DNA of 6,522 bases from Bacteroidota bacterium (GTDB lineage Bacteria > Bacteroidota > Rhodothermia > Balneolales > Balneolaceae), in assembly GCA_024635465.1 (NCBI GenBank), contig JAGXIS010000084.1, positions 1 through 6,522 on the forward strand, given 5' to 3'. The position numbers and the translations under genes were made by a program. The notes beneath the pieces are model-generated. The model was given only the letters and a program-made list of their open reading frames with translations, did not search any database and had not been told where the DNA came from. Below are positions 1 through 5,437 of this stretch, in pieces (the first letter of the stretch is position 1; each line of letters begins with the position of its first letter).

Positions 1-50
1 AAGAAGATCTGGAAAAAGGTCGATCGACTTCAACAGCAAGTAATGACTAA
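1..50 (+). CDS. Possible 3' end of an unidentified upstream gene (partial)
   Basis: The sequence left of the udk start codon probably holds the last codons of another plus-strand gene cut by the window edge. Two readings are possible. One ends at TAA 48-50 and reads ...EDLEKGRSTSTASND, overlapping the udk start by 8 bp. The other ends at TAA 41-43 and would give a TAATG overlap with udk. The first has the more ordinary codons (GAA GAT CTG GAA AAA GGT) and is slightly preferred. About 15 residues are too few to name a family. A third frame is open through to the udk ATG, so a small N-terminal extension of udk cannot be excluded. Confidence 0.2.
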   Translation, partial: EDLEKGRSTSTASND

Positions 51-239
51 ATTCAACCCACTGATCATAGGTGTAGGTGGTGGTAGCGGATCCGGAAAAA
101 CGACGGTAGTCAGTAAGATTGTTGAAGGAATCGGCAGAGATCAGATCGATACGCAGATATTATCATTCCGCGGGGTGGTGAAAACACCGTTGCACTCGAC
201 CTGATCAATGCCCTCATTATAGGTAAGTTGCAAGAGTAA
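43..239 (+). pseudogene. udk: Uridine kinase remnant with large internal deletion and frame change
   Basis: Intact uridine/cytidine kinase phosphorylates uridine and cytidine in pyrimidine salvage. The start at 43 opens with MTKFNPLIIGVGGGSGSGKT, an N-terminal beta strand plus the P-loop GGGSGSGKTT, and continues through SKIVEGIGRDQI. That frame then becomes nonsense and stops at 202-204. From about 141-150 a different frame reads RYADIIIPRGGENTVALDLI and ends at TAA 237-239, which is the characteristic C-terminal tail of Udk/UCK enzymes (K-RYADIIIPRGG-N-VA-DLI). About 33 N-terminal and 30 C-terminal residues therefore remain of a family usually near 205-215 residues. The phosphate-acceptor and nucleoside-binding middle is absent and the halves are out of frame. 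The junction lies near 138-150, in a GATCAGATCGAT stretch. Both halves are well conserved, so the lesion looks recent, or it is an assembly collapse. No functional kinase could come from it. Confidence 0.86.
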
Positions 240-253
240 TTATTCTAATATGA

Positions 254-982
254 TCACTGTAAGGATTCAGAAAATAATCTCATCCCATCAAAGAGCAGGA
301 ATTTTCTCCATCGAAATTCAATATCAGCATGAATCGCTTTTTTAATGATCTCTGAATCTCCTCCGGTTATATACAGATCAGCATTTTTGTATGTTGATAA
401 ATATCGTTTGATAAAACCGTTTACAGCCAACTGAAGTCCCCCATTGATTCCCCACTCCAAACACTCTTTTGATGATTTGCCCGGCCAATCTTGCGGTATT
501 AGACTCTCAATTTCAGGCAGTTCAGGAAGAGAATCACTGACCGATTGTTTTTGAATACGCAAACCGGGCATAATAACTCCACCCAAATAGATGCCATCCT
601 CATTCATTAAATCAATCGTAATGGCACTTCCTGCATCGATTACAATCACACTTTTACCCGACTCCTGAAATGCAGCGTTGGCAACCAGAAATCGATCCAC
701 ACCCAATGTATCAGGGGTTTTGTAATCCATTCTATGGGATGGAATATCATGATTTCCAATGATTTGAAAAGTCTGTGCAAGCACAACACTTTTTAATAAC
801 ACTAAAATATCTTTTCGAACTGAGGATATTATCAATTGATCCTGTGATGTGATCACCCCCATTTTCGATTTAAACTCTTCAGAGTGATTGATTCTGCCAT
901 CAGCTATAATAGACCATTTCCCACTTCTGAAAACAGCCATCTTATAGAAGGTATTACCTATATCCAGATAAAATTTTTCCAT
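254..982 (-). CDS. coaX: Type III pantothenate kinase
   Basis: CoaX uses ATP to phosphorylate pantothenate, the first and committed step of coenzyme A synthesis in the cytosol; type III enzymes lack the feedback inhibition by CoA seen in type I. The 242-residue product is of normal family length and has the ASKHA-fold signatures in order: DIGNT at 7-11 (phosphate-binding loop, Asp7), TPDTLGVDR at 89-97 (the G-DR motif), DAGSAITID at 116-124 (usually DAGTA-T-D; Ser replaces Thr here), LGGVIMPG at 133-140 and TGGD at 206-209. The start is well placed: only six residues precede DIGNT, and AGGA lies 5 nt upstream of the ATG. No birA gene, a common partner, is seen. The gene is divergent from the SDR gene and ends 14 bp from the udk remnant, tail to tail. 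It is probably transcribed alone from the promoter at 999-1030. Confidence 0.95.
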   Translation of the reverse strand: MEKFYLDIGNTFYKMAVFRSGKWSIIADGRINHSEEFKSKMGVITSQDQLIISSVRKDILVLLKSVVLAQTFQIIGNHDIPSHRMDYKTPDTLGVDRFLVANAAFQESGKSVIVIDAGSAITIDLMNEDGIYLGGVIMPGLRIQKQSVSDSLPELPEIESLIPQDWPGKSSKECLEWGINGGLQLAVNGFIKRYLSTYKNADLYITGGDSEIIKKAIHADIEFRWRKFLLFDGMRLFSESLQ

Positions 983-998
983 TTCTTTCCTTTTATAT

Positions 999-1030
999 CA
1001 AATCTACAAAAGTTAAATAATCCGGATAAA
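999..1030 (-). promoter_or_regulatory. Bacteroidota-type promoter for coaX
   Basis: On the minus strand an exact match to the -7 element TAnnTTTG (TAGATTTG, plus positions 999-1006) lies 20 bp downstream of TTTA (plus 1027-1030), one base from the -33 element TTTG. The spacing fits the Bacteroidota primary sigma factor. Transcription would begin roughly 10-13 nt before the coaX ATG, leaving a short leader that still contains the AGGA. This is motif matching only. Confidence 0.4.
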
Positions 1031-1044
1031 CATTCTTAAATTAG

Positions 1045-1075
1045 TTTATACATCAAGTGAACTTTAATATCCTTG
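1045..1075 (+). promoter_or_regulatory. Weak candidate promoter for the SDR-lipoprotein pair
   Basis: TTTA (1045-1048), a 19-bp spacer and TATCCTTG (1068-1075) are one mismatch each from TTTG and TAnnTTTG in the plus direction. That would place the start of transcription near 1080 and give a leader of about 50 nt before the ATG at 1132. The surrounding AT-rich sequence makes chance matches likely. No clear Shine-Dalgarno sequence precedes that ATG. Confidence 0.22.
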
Positions 1076-1131
1076 TTTTAGCTTGTAATATAACACAGAG
1101 TTTATAGTTAACTAATAAAATCACGATATCC

Positions 1132-1854
1132 ATGAATCTTCAGAACAAAACAGCCATCATTACCGGTGCAAGCAGTGGGCTTGGCTACTCATTCAGTAAT
1201 AAACTGACTACAAAAGGAGTTCGTGTATATGGATTGGCAAGAAGTTTAAATAAGCTTGAAGAGATTAAAGCAAAATTGGGAGATCTTTTTATACCGGTTA
1301 AGATGGACATCACAAAATCTGATGACATCAATCATTGGGTGGATGAAACATTTGATGATGATCATCCTCCTCATATTTTAATTAATAATGCCGGATTGGG
1401 GTTATTTGGAAATGTTGATGAACTTTCTATTGAGGATTGGGATACCATGATACAGACCAATTTGAACGGAGTATTTTACATCACCCGAAAAATTGTCCCC
1501 CTCATGAAAAGCAGTGAAACTCACTCGCACATACTTAATATTGCATCCGTTGCCGGGTTGTTGGGGAATCCTCAGATTTCAGGATATAATGCAACAAAAT
1601 TTGGTTTAAGAGGATTCAGTGAAGCACTTTTTAAAGAGTTGAGATATGACAATATCAAAGTCACAACACTATTTCCGGGCTCTATTTCCACCAATTTTTT
1701 CGACAATGCTAAAGGAATGGAAGTACATGATAATATGCTCCATCCGGATGATGTAGCTGATACTTTGGTACATATAATTGAAACGCCGGATAATTTTTTG
1801 ATTAATGAAATTGCTATGAGACCCCTCAACCCAAAAAACCCGGATGAGTTGTGA
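1132..1854 (+). CDS. Classical short-chain dehydrogenase/reductase
   Basis: A 240-residue soluble NAD(P)-dependent oxidoreductase of the classical SDR family; the substrate cannot be read from the sequence. The Rossmann cofactor loop is TGASSGLG at 11-18, NNAG is at 85-88, and the catalytic residues are Asn110 (in TNLNGVF), Ser139, Tyr152 and Lys156 (YNATK). PGSIST at 182-187 follows the active site as usual. Arg37 in GLARS, just after the second beta strand, suggests a preference for NADP(H). The length is typical and nothing appears to be missing. The start has only ten residues before TGASSGLG, as expected. The stop overlaps the GTG of the next gene (GTGA), so the two are probably one transcript with coupled translation. 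Many such proteins serve in lipid or carbonyl metabolism, but nothing here shows which. Confidence 0.93.
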   Translation: MNLQNKTAIITGASSGLGYSFSNKLTTKGVRVYGLARSLNKLEEIKAKLGDLFIPVKMDITKSDDINHWVDETFDDDHPPHILINNAGLGLFGNVDELSIEDWDTMIQTNLNGVFYITRKIVPLMKSSETHSHILNIASVAGLLGNPQISGYNATKFGLRGFSEALFKELRYDNIKVTTLFPGSISTNFFDNAKGMEVHDNMLHPDDVADTLVHIIETPDNFLINEIAMRPLNPKNPDEL

Positions 1855-2243
1855 GACTATTTTGGTTTTTTATGATATCCACTCTTCTGCTGGCTGTTTC
1901 ATGTACAGATTCTGAAAAGGCTTTACTGATTGAAGATCAAATCTATCAAGACATGTTTGTAGAATTTGCAATCATTAATCACATGGATGAAATATTACTC
2001 AAAGATACGACGAAAGAAGAGTTAGTGAATAACGTCTATGATCATTATGGTGTTACTGAAGAGCAGTTCAGATATACTCATGACTACTTTGAATCCGACA
2101 TATCTGAACAGTTGCTCCGAATGGAAAAAATATTGATCAGATTACGCGAAGAGAGAGAATTGATTAATGAAGCTGCTCAGAAATATGAAATAGAACAGAA
2201 AGCAGCTGCTGATAGTTTACATCAGCGCATACTTAACCGATAG
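1851..2243 (+). CDS. Small DUF4296-like lipoprotein
   Basis: A 130-residue protein with a short hydrophobic N-terminus (residues 3-17) and a lipobox-like end LLAVSC with Cys18, so it is predicted to be lipidated and exported by the Lol/SPII route. The mature part is charged and helical. Residues about 28-100 resemble the Bacteroidota family DUF4296: an early segment DQIYQDMFVEFAIINHMDEI, then HYGVTEEQFRYTHDYF and a closing LLRMEKILIRLREE. That match is from memory of the family pattern. The tail (about 95-130) is Glu/Lys/Gln-rich and probably a coiled coil. Function is unknown for the family. The GTG start at 1851 is inside the SDR stop (4-bp overlap), which indicates coupled translation. The 3' end runs 22 bp into the 3' end of the opposing recQ. 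Confidence 0.8.
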   Translation: MRLFWFFMISTLLLAVSCTDSEKALLIEDQIYQDMFVEFAIINHMDEILLKDTTKEELVNNVYDHYGVTEEQFRYTHDYFESDISEQLLRMEKILIRLREERELINEAAQKYEIEQKAAADSLHQRILNR

Positions 2244-4159
2244 ATATTCTCATCCATCGATTCTTCTACTTTCATAATTTGTTCTTCTCTCTCTAGATGG
2301 TTCAACACTCTCTTTAATTTCGAAGTTTTCCAACCGGTTAGTTTTGAAAGCTCAGATATGGATCTTTTTTGATCTTTCATACACTCTACAACTCTCTCGA
2401 CATCCTCACTTTGAATCTCTTTTATTTTGTTATTTCCCGATAAACAGTTGTCACATTTACCACAGGGCTCGCAATTGGTTTCACCGAAATATGTGCGCAG
2501 AAACAGTTCTCTGCAGTGAGAAGTTGCGGCATATCGATTCATATAGTGCAGTTTTTTTAGCAGCACTTCCTTATAGTGGTATGCTCTCTTTTGATCAATA
2601 TGTAATTTTTGCATTCGATGTTCACATACCCGGATCATCGTTGACATTCCGCGCATTTTAAATGTAAGAATCTGATCATATTCTGATAAAACTGTTAACC
2701 CCTTACGCATTTGATTGGGTTCTACCTTCAATTTTTCCAGAATCATCTCTTCATTCAAAAATTTCATCTCATGAAAAGATGCCGGACCATATAGTCGAAC
2801 CAATCGATCTAAAAAATCACCTTTTTTCGGTTTCATCTGATCAATTTGATCGATCAGATAATCTCTGCTGACTAAAAATTGAATTCCCAACTCCGGTTTA
2901 AACAGGTCGTATTGATTGATAACACCCAGCCGTTCCAATACGGTAAATGAGGCTTTGATTTTCTGTTTTGACATGCCCGTACGCTTCTGCATCTCATCCA
3001 ATTCTAAAGCCTCCGATTCTTGATGCTCACTTCCAACCGCCAAATTGAGGGAATCACATAAAGCATCATAAACCTTCCTCAATACATCATAATCCGGGTA
3101 GGATCTTTCAATTCTCTCCTTCAGAATTTCATAGTCAGCCTCTCTGTATATTAAAATGGGGTAACTGATTTCCCCATCCCTGCCAGCTCTACCGGCCTCC
3201 TGATAATAAGCCTCCAGCGAAAATGGAAGAGTGTAATGCACAACATATCGGCAATTTGGCTTATCAATTCCCATTCCAAATGCATTTGTGGCTGTAACCA
3301 GTGGAATTGTATCATCTATCCACTCATTTTGCACCTTCTCTCGTTCCTCACTCGATAAGCCGGCATGATATGCCTTTGCCGGCACACCTTCCGCTGTAAA
3401 TATTTGTGCCCACCGTTCGCAATCTTTTCTGGTTGATGAGTAGATGATACCACTCCCCATCTTGGATGCTTTGTGAACTGTTTTTTTTAATTTTTTCTGT
3501 TTTTGTTCACTTTTGATGACCCACCAGTTCAGATTCTCTCTCTTAAAACCACCGGTTATGATAGTGGGTTCACTAAACTCCAAAACCTTAAGAAGATCTT
3601 TTTTCACTTCAGGTGTGGCTGTAGCGGTTAGTGCCAGCCACCTGACATCCTTATCGATCTCTTTCAAACCTTCCCTGATCGTTCTATACGCCGGCCTGAA
3701 ATCATGACCCCATTCCGAAACGCAATGCGCCTCATCGATGGCAATCAGATCGATTTTTAATCCTTGTTGCTCCGCCTTCCACAGATCAGTGTTGAGTCTT
3801 TCAGGAGCAATATAGAGCAGTTTATACATGCCATTCCTGGCATTTACCAAACGTTGTTCTACTTCCCTGTATGAGATGGTACTATTGAGAAAAGTTGCGC
3901 GGATCCCCAGACGGTTTAGCTGGTCCACCTGATCCTGCATGAGCGCAACAAGTGGAGATATGACCAGCGTAAGTCCGTCAAAAAGCAGTGCCGGTACCTG
4001 GTAACAGAGTGATTTTCCGCCCCCTGTTGGGAAAAGAACAAGCGTATCATTGCCATCAATTACAGACTGAATAGCTTTTTCTTGTCCCTTTCGAAATGTG
4101 TCATAACCCCAGTATTTCTTTAAGACATCCCTGGCATCACTCAAATGAATTTCTTTCAT
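2222..4159 (-). CDS. recQ: ATP-dependent DNA helicase RecQ, short Bacteroidota type
   Basis: A 3'-5' DNA helicase acting in recombination and replication-fork repair. Counted from the chosen start (645 residues), the core has FRKGQ (motif 0, 22-26), PTGGGKS (44-50, Walker Lys49), DEAHCVSEWGHDFRP (142-156), LTATAT (177-182), the motif V region NAFGMGIDKP (292-301) and QEAGRAGRDG (320-329, arginine finger). A zinc site with the canonical RecQ spacing (Cys549, Cys566, Cys569, Cys572, in CRELFLRTYFGE...CGKCDNC) lies about 180 residues beyond the core instead of directly after it. The segment between looks like winged-helix DNA-binding sequence, and about 60 further helix-turn-helix-like residues follow the zinc site. 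No HRDC domain is seen. An in-frame ATG at 4207 would add 16 residues, but it falls inside a palindromic repeat and those residues match nothing; the start MKEIHLSDARDVLKKYWGYD at 4159 fits the family better. No good ribosome-binding site marks either start. Confidence 0.93.
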   Translation of the reverse strand: MKEIHLSDARDVLKKYWGYDTFRKGQEKAIQSVIDGNDTLVLFPTGGGKSLCYQVPALLFDGLTLVISPLVALMQDQVDQLNRLGIRATFLNSTISYREVEQRLVNARNGMYKLLYIAPERLNTDLWKAEQQGLKIDLIAIDEAHCVSEWGHDFRPAYRTIREGLKEIDKDVRWLALTATATPEVKKDLLKVLEFSEPTIITGGFKRENLNWWVIKSEQKQKKLKKTVHKASKMGSGIIYSSTRKDCERWAQIFTAEGVPAKAYHAGLSSEEREKVQNEWIDDTIPLVTATNAFGMGIDKPNCRYVVHYTLPFSLEAYYQEAGRAGRDGEISYPILIYREADYEILKERIERSYPDYDVLRKVYDALCDSLNLAVGSEHQESEALELDEMQKRTGMSKQKIKASFTVLERLGVINQYDLFKPELGIQFLVSRDYLIDQIDQMKPKKGDFLDRLVRLYGPASFHEMKFLNEEMILEKLKVEPNQMRKGLTVLSEYDQILTFKMRGMSTMIRVCEHRMQKLHIDQKRAYHYKEVLLKKLHYMNRYAATSHCRELFLRTYFGETNCEPCGKCDNCLSGNNKIKEIQSEDVERVVECMKDQKRSISELSKLTGWKTSKLKRVLNHLEREEQIMKVEESMDENIYRLSMR

Positions 4160-4201
4160 AACCGCAAAATAGTTCCTCACGGAAAGAGTTACAATCCCTT
4201 C

Positions 4202-4227
4202 CGTCATCCTGATGAATATCAGGATCT
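4202..4227. repeat. Palindromic repeat unit, inverted copy near the recQ 5' end
   Basis: CGTCATCCTGATGAATATCA continuing to GGATCT contains a perfect 8-bp stem, ATCCTGAT/ATCAGGAT (4206-4213 and 4218-4225), around a GAAT loop. Read on the minus strand, with its flank TAAAGCCCCTTA, it matches the unit at 4271-4311 (TAAAGCGCCTTT...GATCCTGA...GACG). It is therefore a third, diverged copy of the window's palindromic repeat, lying head to head with the second. It sits just upstream of, or over, the 5' end of recQ. Confidence 0.75.
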
Positions 4228-4243
4228 AAGGGGCTTTATTCAA

Positions 4244-4311
4244 CAGTGAGGTTTTAGTTCCGTTCAAGTAAAGCGCCTTTGAGGAGATCCTGAAATAAAT
4301 TCAGGCTGACG
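4244..4311 (+). repeat. Palindromic interspersed repeat, copy A
   Basis: This 68-bp stretch matches 5359-5426 at 57 of 68 positions by hand alignment. The conserved core is GAGGAGATCCTGAAATAAAT, followed by TCAGG and TGACG. It forms a 6-bp stem CCTGAA/TTCAGG (4289-4294 and 4300-4305) around ATAAA. It lies in the gap between the barrel gene and recQ, about 50 bp past the stop codon of the barrel gene. With no T-run after the stem in either direction it is not a standard intrinsic terminator, although it could stabilise or pause transcripts. Confidence 0.85.
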
Positions 4312-4322
4312 TAATACTAAGT

Positions 4323-4357
4323 ACATCTCACATCTCACTTCTCACTTCTCACGTCTG
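4323..4357 (+). repeat. Heptanucleotide tandem array A (ACNTCTC)x5
   Basis: There are five consecutive 7-bp units: ACATCTC, ACATCTC, ACTTCTC, ACTTCTC and ACGTCTG. Only the third base varies, apart from the final G. The array begins exactly 11 nt after the last base of repeat copy A and ends 3 bp before the stop codon of the outer-membrane protein gene. In the transcript of that gene it reads GAGANGT repeated, with a TGA in every unit. Confidence 0.85.
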
Positions 4358-4360
4358 CCC

Positions 4361-5095
4361 CTAAAAACCAACCGTTACGCCAAGTTTAAAATAGAGCAGA
4401 TCTGTTGTGGACTGTACTACATCAAAAGTAACATTGCCATTCTCCCTGATAATTGACCCCTCTTTAAGATATTCAGCTTCTCTGCCAAACATATAACGGC
4501 TATTAAGATGAATATAAACGGAATAGGGTCCGCTGAATTCATCGCTGGCCGCAGTTTGATTCCCCTCATCACTGAAAACTTTGATTTGAAAGCCGGCTCC
4601 GAAACCATAACTAAGTGAAGTATCATTAAAATTAGTGTCTCTCAACATATCAGGTTGATCACCAAATCCTCCTCTCTCTCTGAGCACAGTTTGCGTGAAA
4701 AAGTAGTTAAATCCCACTAAACCATCCAGATAGGGTCTGACCGTATTTTGAGGAGCTATCATTCTGACCAATAAATCACCATGAAATAGATTATAGCTGT
4801 TTTCAACCTCAACCTTGATATCGGGAATGGTTGTACTTAAAGGCTCCTCTCTTGTTTCGGTGCCATAATTCATAAAACCCATATCTAGTCCAAGCATAAT
4901 CGGAGTATCAGCCAGACGTACACCAATCATGCCGCCCAGCCCAACTCCAAGTCGATTTCCAAGTTGTGTTTTGTATTCATTCTGTGGTACTCCAAGCTGA
5001 AAATCAACACCGAATTGCAATTCTTGTGCCTGTAGATTTGCCACCCAAAGTGTAGTGATGAATATGAGTGCAGCACATTTTAATCCCTTTCCCAT
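4361..5095 (-). CDS. Secreted outer-membrane beta-barrel protein, function unknown
   Basis: A 244-residue protein with a Sec signal peptide: Lys3 and Lys6, a hydrophobic stretch at about 7-19, and likely cleavage after Ala23 (LQA|QELQF). The mature part alternates amphipathic, glycine- and aromatic-rich strands such as LQFGVDFQLG, GVGLGGMIGVRL, IMLGLDMGFMNYG, YLDGLVGFNYFF, LSYGFGAGFQIKVF, SVYIHLNSRYMFG and YFKLGVTVGF. The last residue is Phe, as in many barrel proteins recognised by BamA. The pattern fits a small barrel of roughly eight strands (OmpA/OmpW-like fold class). I cannot name a specific family or ligand. Long polar loops lie near 79-98, 139-160 and 174-190. The gene is upstream of recQ on the same strand but separated by repeats, so co-transcription is doubtful. 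No convincing promoter or ribosome-binding site was found upstream. Nothing looks broken. Confidence 0.85.
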   Translation of the reverse strand: MGKGLKCAALIFITTLWVANLQAQELQFGVDFQLGVPQNEYKTQLGNRLGVGLGGMIGVRLADTPIMLGLDMGFMNYGTETREEPLSTTIPDIKVEVENSYNLFHGDLLVRMIAPQNTVRPYLDGLVGFNYFFTQTVLRERGGFGDQPDMLRDTNFNDTSLSYGFGAGFQIKVFSDEGNQTAASDEFSGPYSVYIHLNSRYMFGREAEYLKEGSIIRENGNVTFDVVQSTTDLLYFKLGVTVGF

Positions 5096-5207
5096 GATAT
5101 ACCCTAATTGTTAGTTAATGAGCCCTAAATTTATCTCTGGGTATACGTTTCTATAGGTCTGTTGTTTCAGACTTTTACACATAGCATGTAGCTTGAACTT
5201 TTGCTTC

Positions 5208-5235
5208 CTTGAATCTTGAGCCCTGCCCCTTGCCC
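5208..5235 (+). repeat. Short diverged heptamer tract (CTTGAGC/CTTGCCC type)
   Basis: There are four adjacent 7-bp units: CTTGAAT, CTTGAGC, CCTGCCC and CTTGCCC. The consensus differs from the ACNTCTC arrays, but the period is the same. The units are degenerate, so chance is a real alternative. Confidence 0.45.
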
Positions 5236-5265
5236 TTCGGCATGGTTTTACACGTTGATTTGATT

Positions 5266-5320
5266 ATAGCCTCGGGCGATTGGTGATTCATTTTCTTCCC
5301 CGGGCGTTGCCCGGGGCTAT
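5266..5320. repeat. GC-rich REP-like palindromic element
   Basis: CCCCGGGCGTTGCCCGGGG (5298-5316) is a perfect inverted repeat with 8-bp arms and a GTT loop. The right arm with its flank, GCCCGGGGCTAT (5309-5320), can instead pair with ATAGCCTCGGGC (5266-5277) at 11 of 12 positions. Two mutually exclusive hairpins are therefore possible. The GC-rich core stands out sharply from the AT-rich surroundings. It resembles the REP-type palindromes mobilised by IS200-like Y1 (RAYT) transposases; no transposase lies in the window. Confidence 0.65.
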
Positions 5321-5328
5321 TCATGTTT

Positions 5329-5343
5329 GACACCTACGGTGTC
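5329..5343. repeat. Small perfect hairpin GACACC-TAC-GGTGTC
   Basis: GACACCTACGGTGTC is a perfect 6-bp inverted repeat with a 3-nt loop, 8 bp beyond the GC-rich palindrome. It may be part of the same REP-like element. It has no T-run and so is not a typical terminator. Confidence 0.5.
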
Positions 5344-5358
5344 GGAGGATGTAATCTT

Positions 5359-5426
5359 CAGTGGAGTTTTAATTACATTCACGAAACGCGCCTTCGAGGA
5401 GATCCTGAAATAAATTCAAGATGACG
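5359..5426 (+). repeat. Palindromic interspersed repeat, copy B
   Basis: This is the second same-orientation copy of the 68-bp repeat (57 of 68 positions identical to 4244-4311). The 20-bp core GAGGAGATCCTGAAATAAAT is unchanged, while the hairpin is weakened by one mismatch (TTCAAG in place of TTCAGG). As at copy A, a heptamer array follows after exactly 11 nt. Copy A's inverted partner has no counterpart here; the REP-like elements occupy that side instead. Confidence 0.85.
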
Positions 5427-5437
5427 CATTGGTGAGT

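Noticed and set aside
43..204. A 53-codon open frame with a P-loop as a genuine small NTP-binding protein
   Set aside because: After about residue 33 the sequence loses all resemblance to kinases, and the true Udk C-terminus appears in another frame directly after it, so it is the broken end of udk.
2344..2661. Plus-strand open frame of 105 codons
   Set aside because: It lies opposite the conserved zinc-binding and C-terminal region of recQ, has no family features, and its composition is that of antisense coding sequence.
4284..4311. Intrinsic (rho-independent) terminator of the barrel gene
   Set aside because: The 6-bp AT-containing stem has no T-run after it on either strand, and the sequence is an interspersed repeat also found elsewhere in the window.
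4202..4311. A confirmed MITE or insertion sequence
   Set aside because: The ends are inverted repeats, but I see no target-site duplication and no transposase. The interval is equally explained by two inverted copies of a small palindromic repeat.
4323..4357. CRISPR-like array
   Set aside because: The 7-bp units are directly contiguous, with no spacers and no cas genes; this is a tandem microsatellite.
4417..4626. Minus-strand open frame of 69 codons within the barrel gene
   Set aside because: It is in an alternative frame of the barrel gene, which has a signal peptide and a continuous strand pattern in the main frame.
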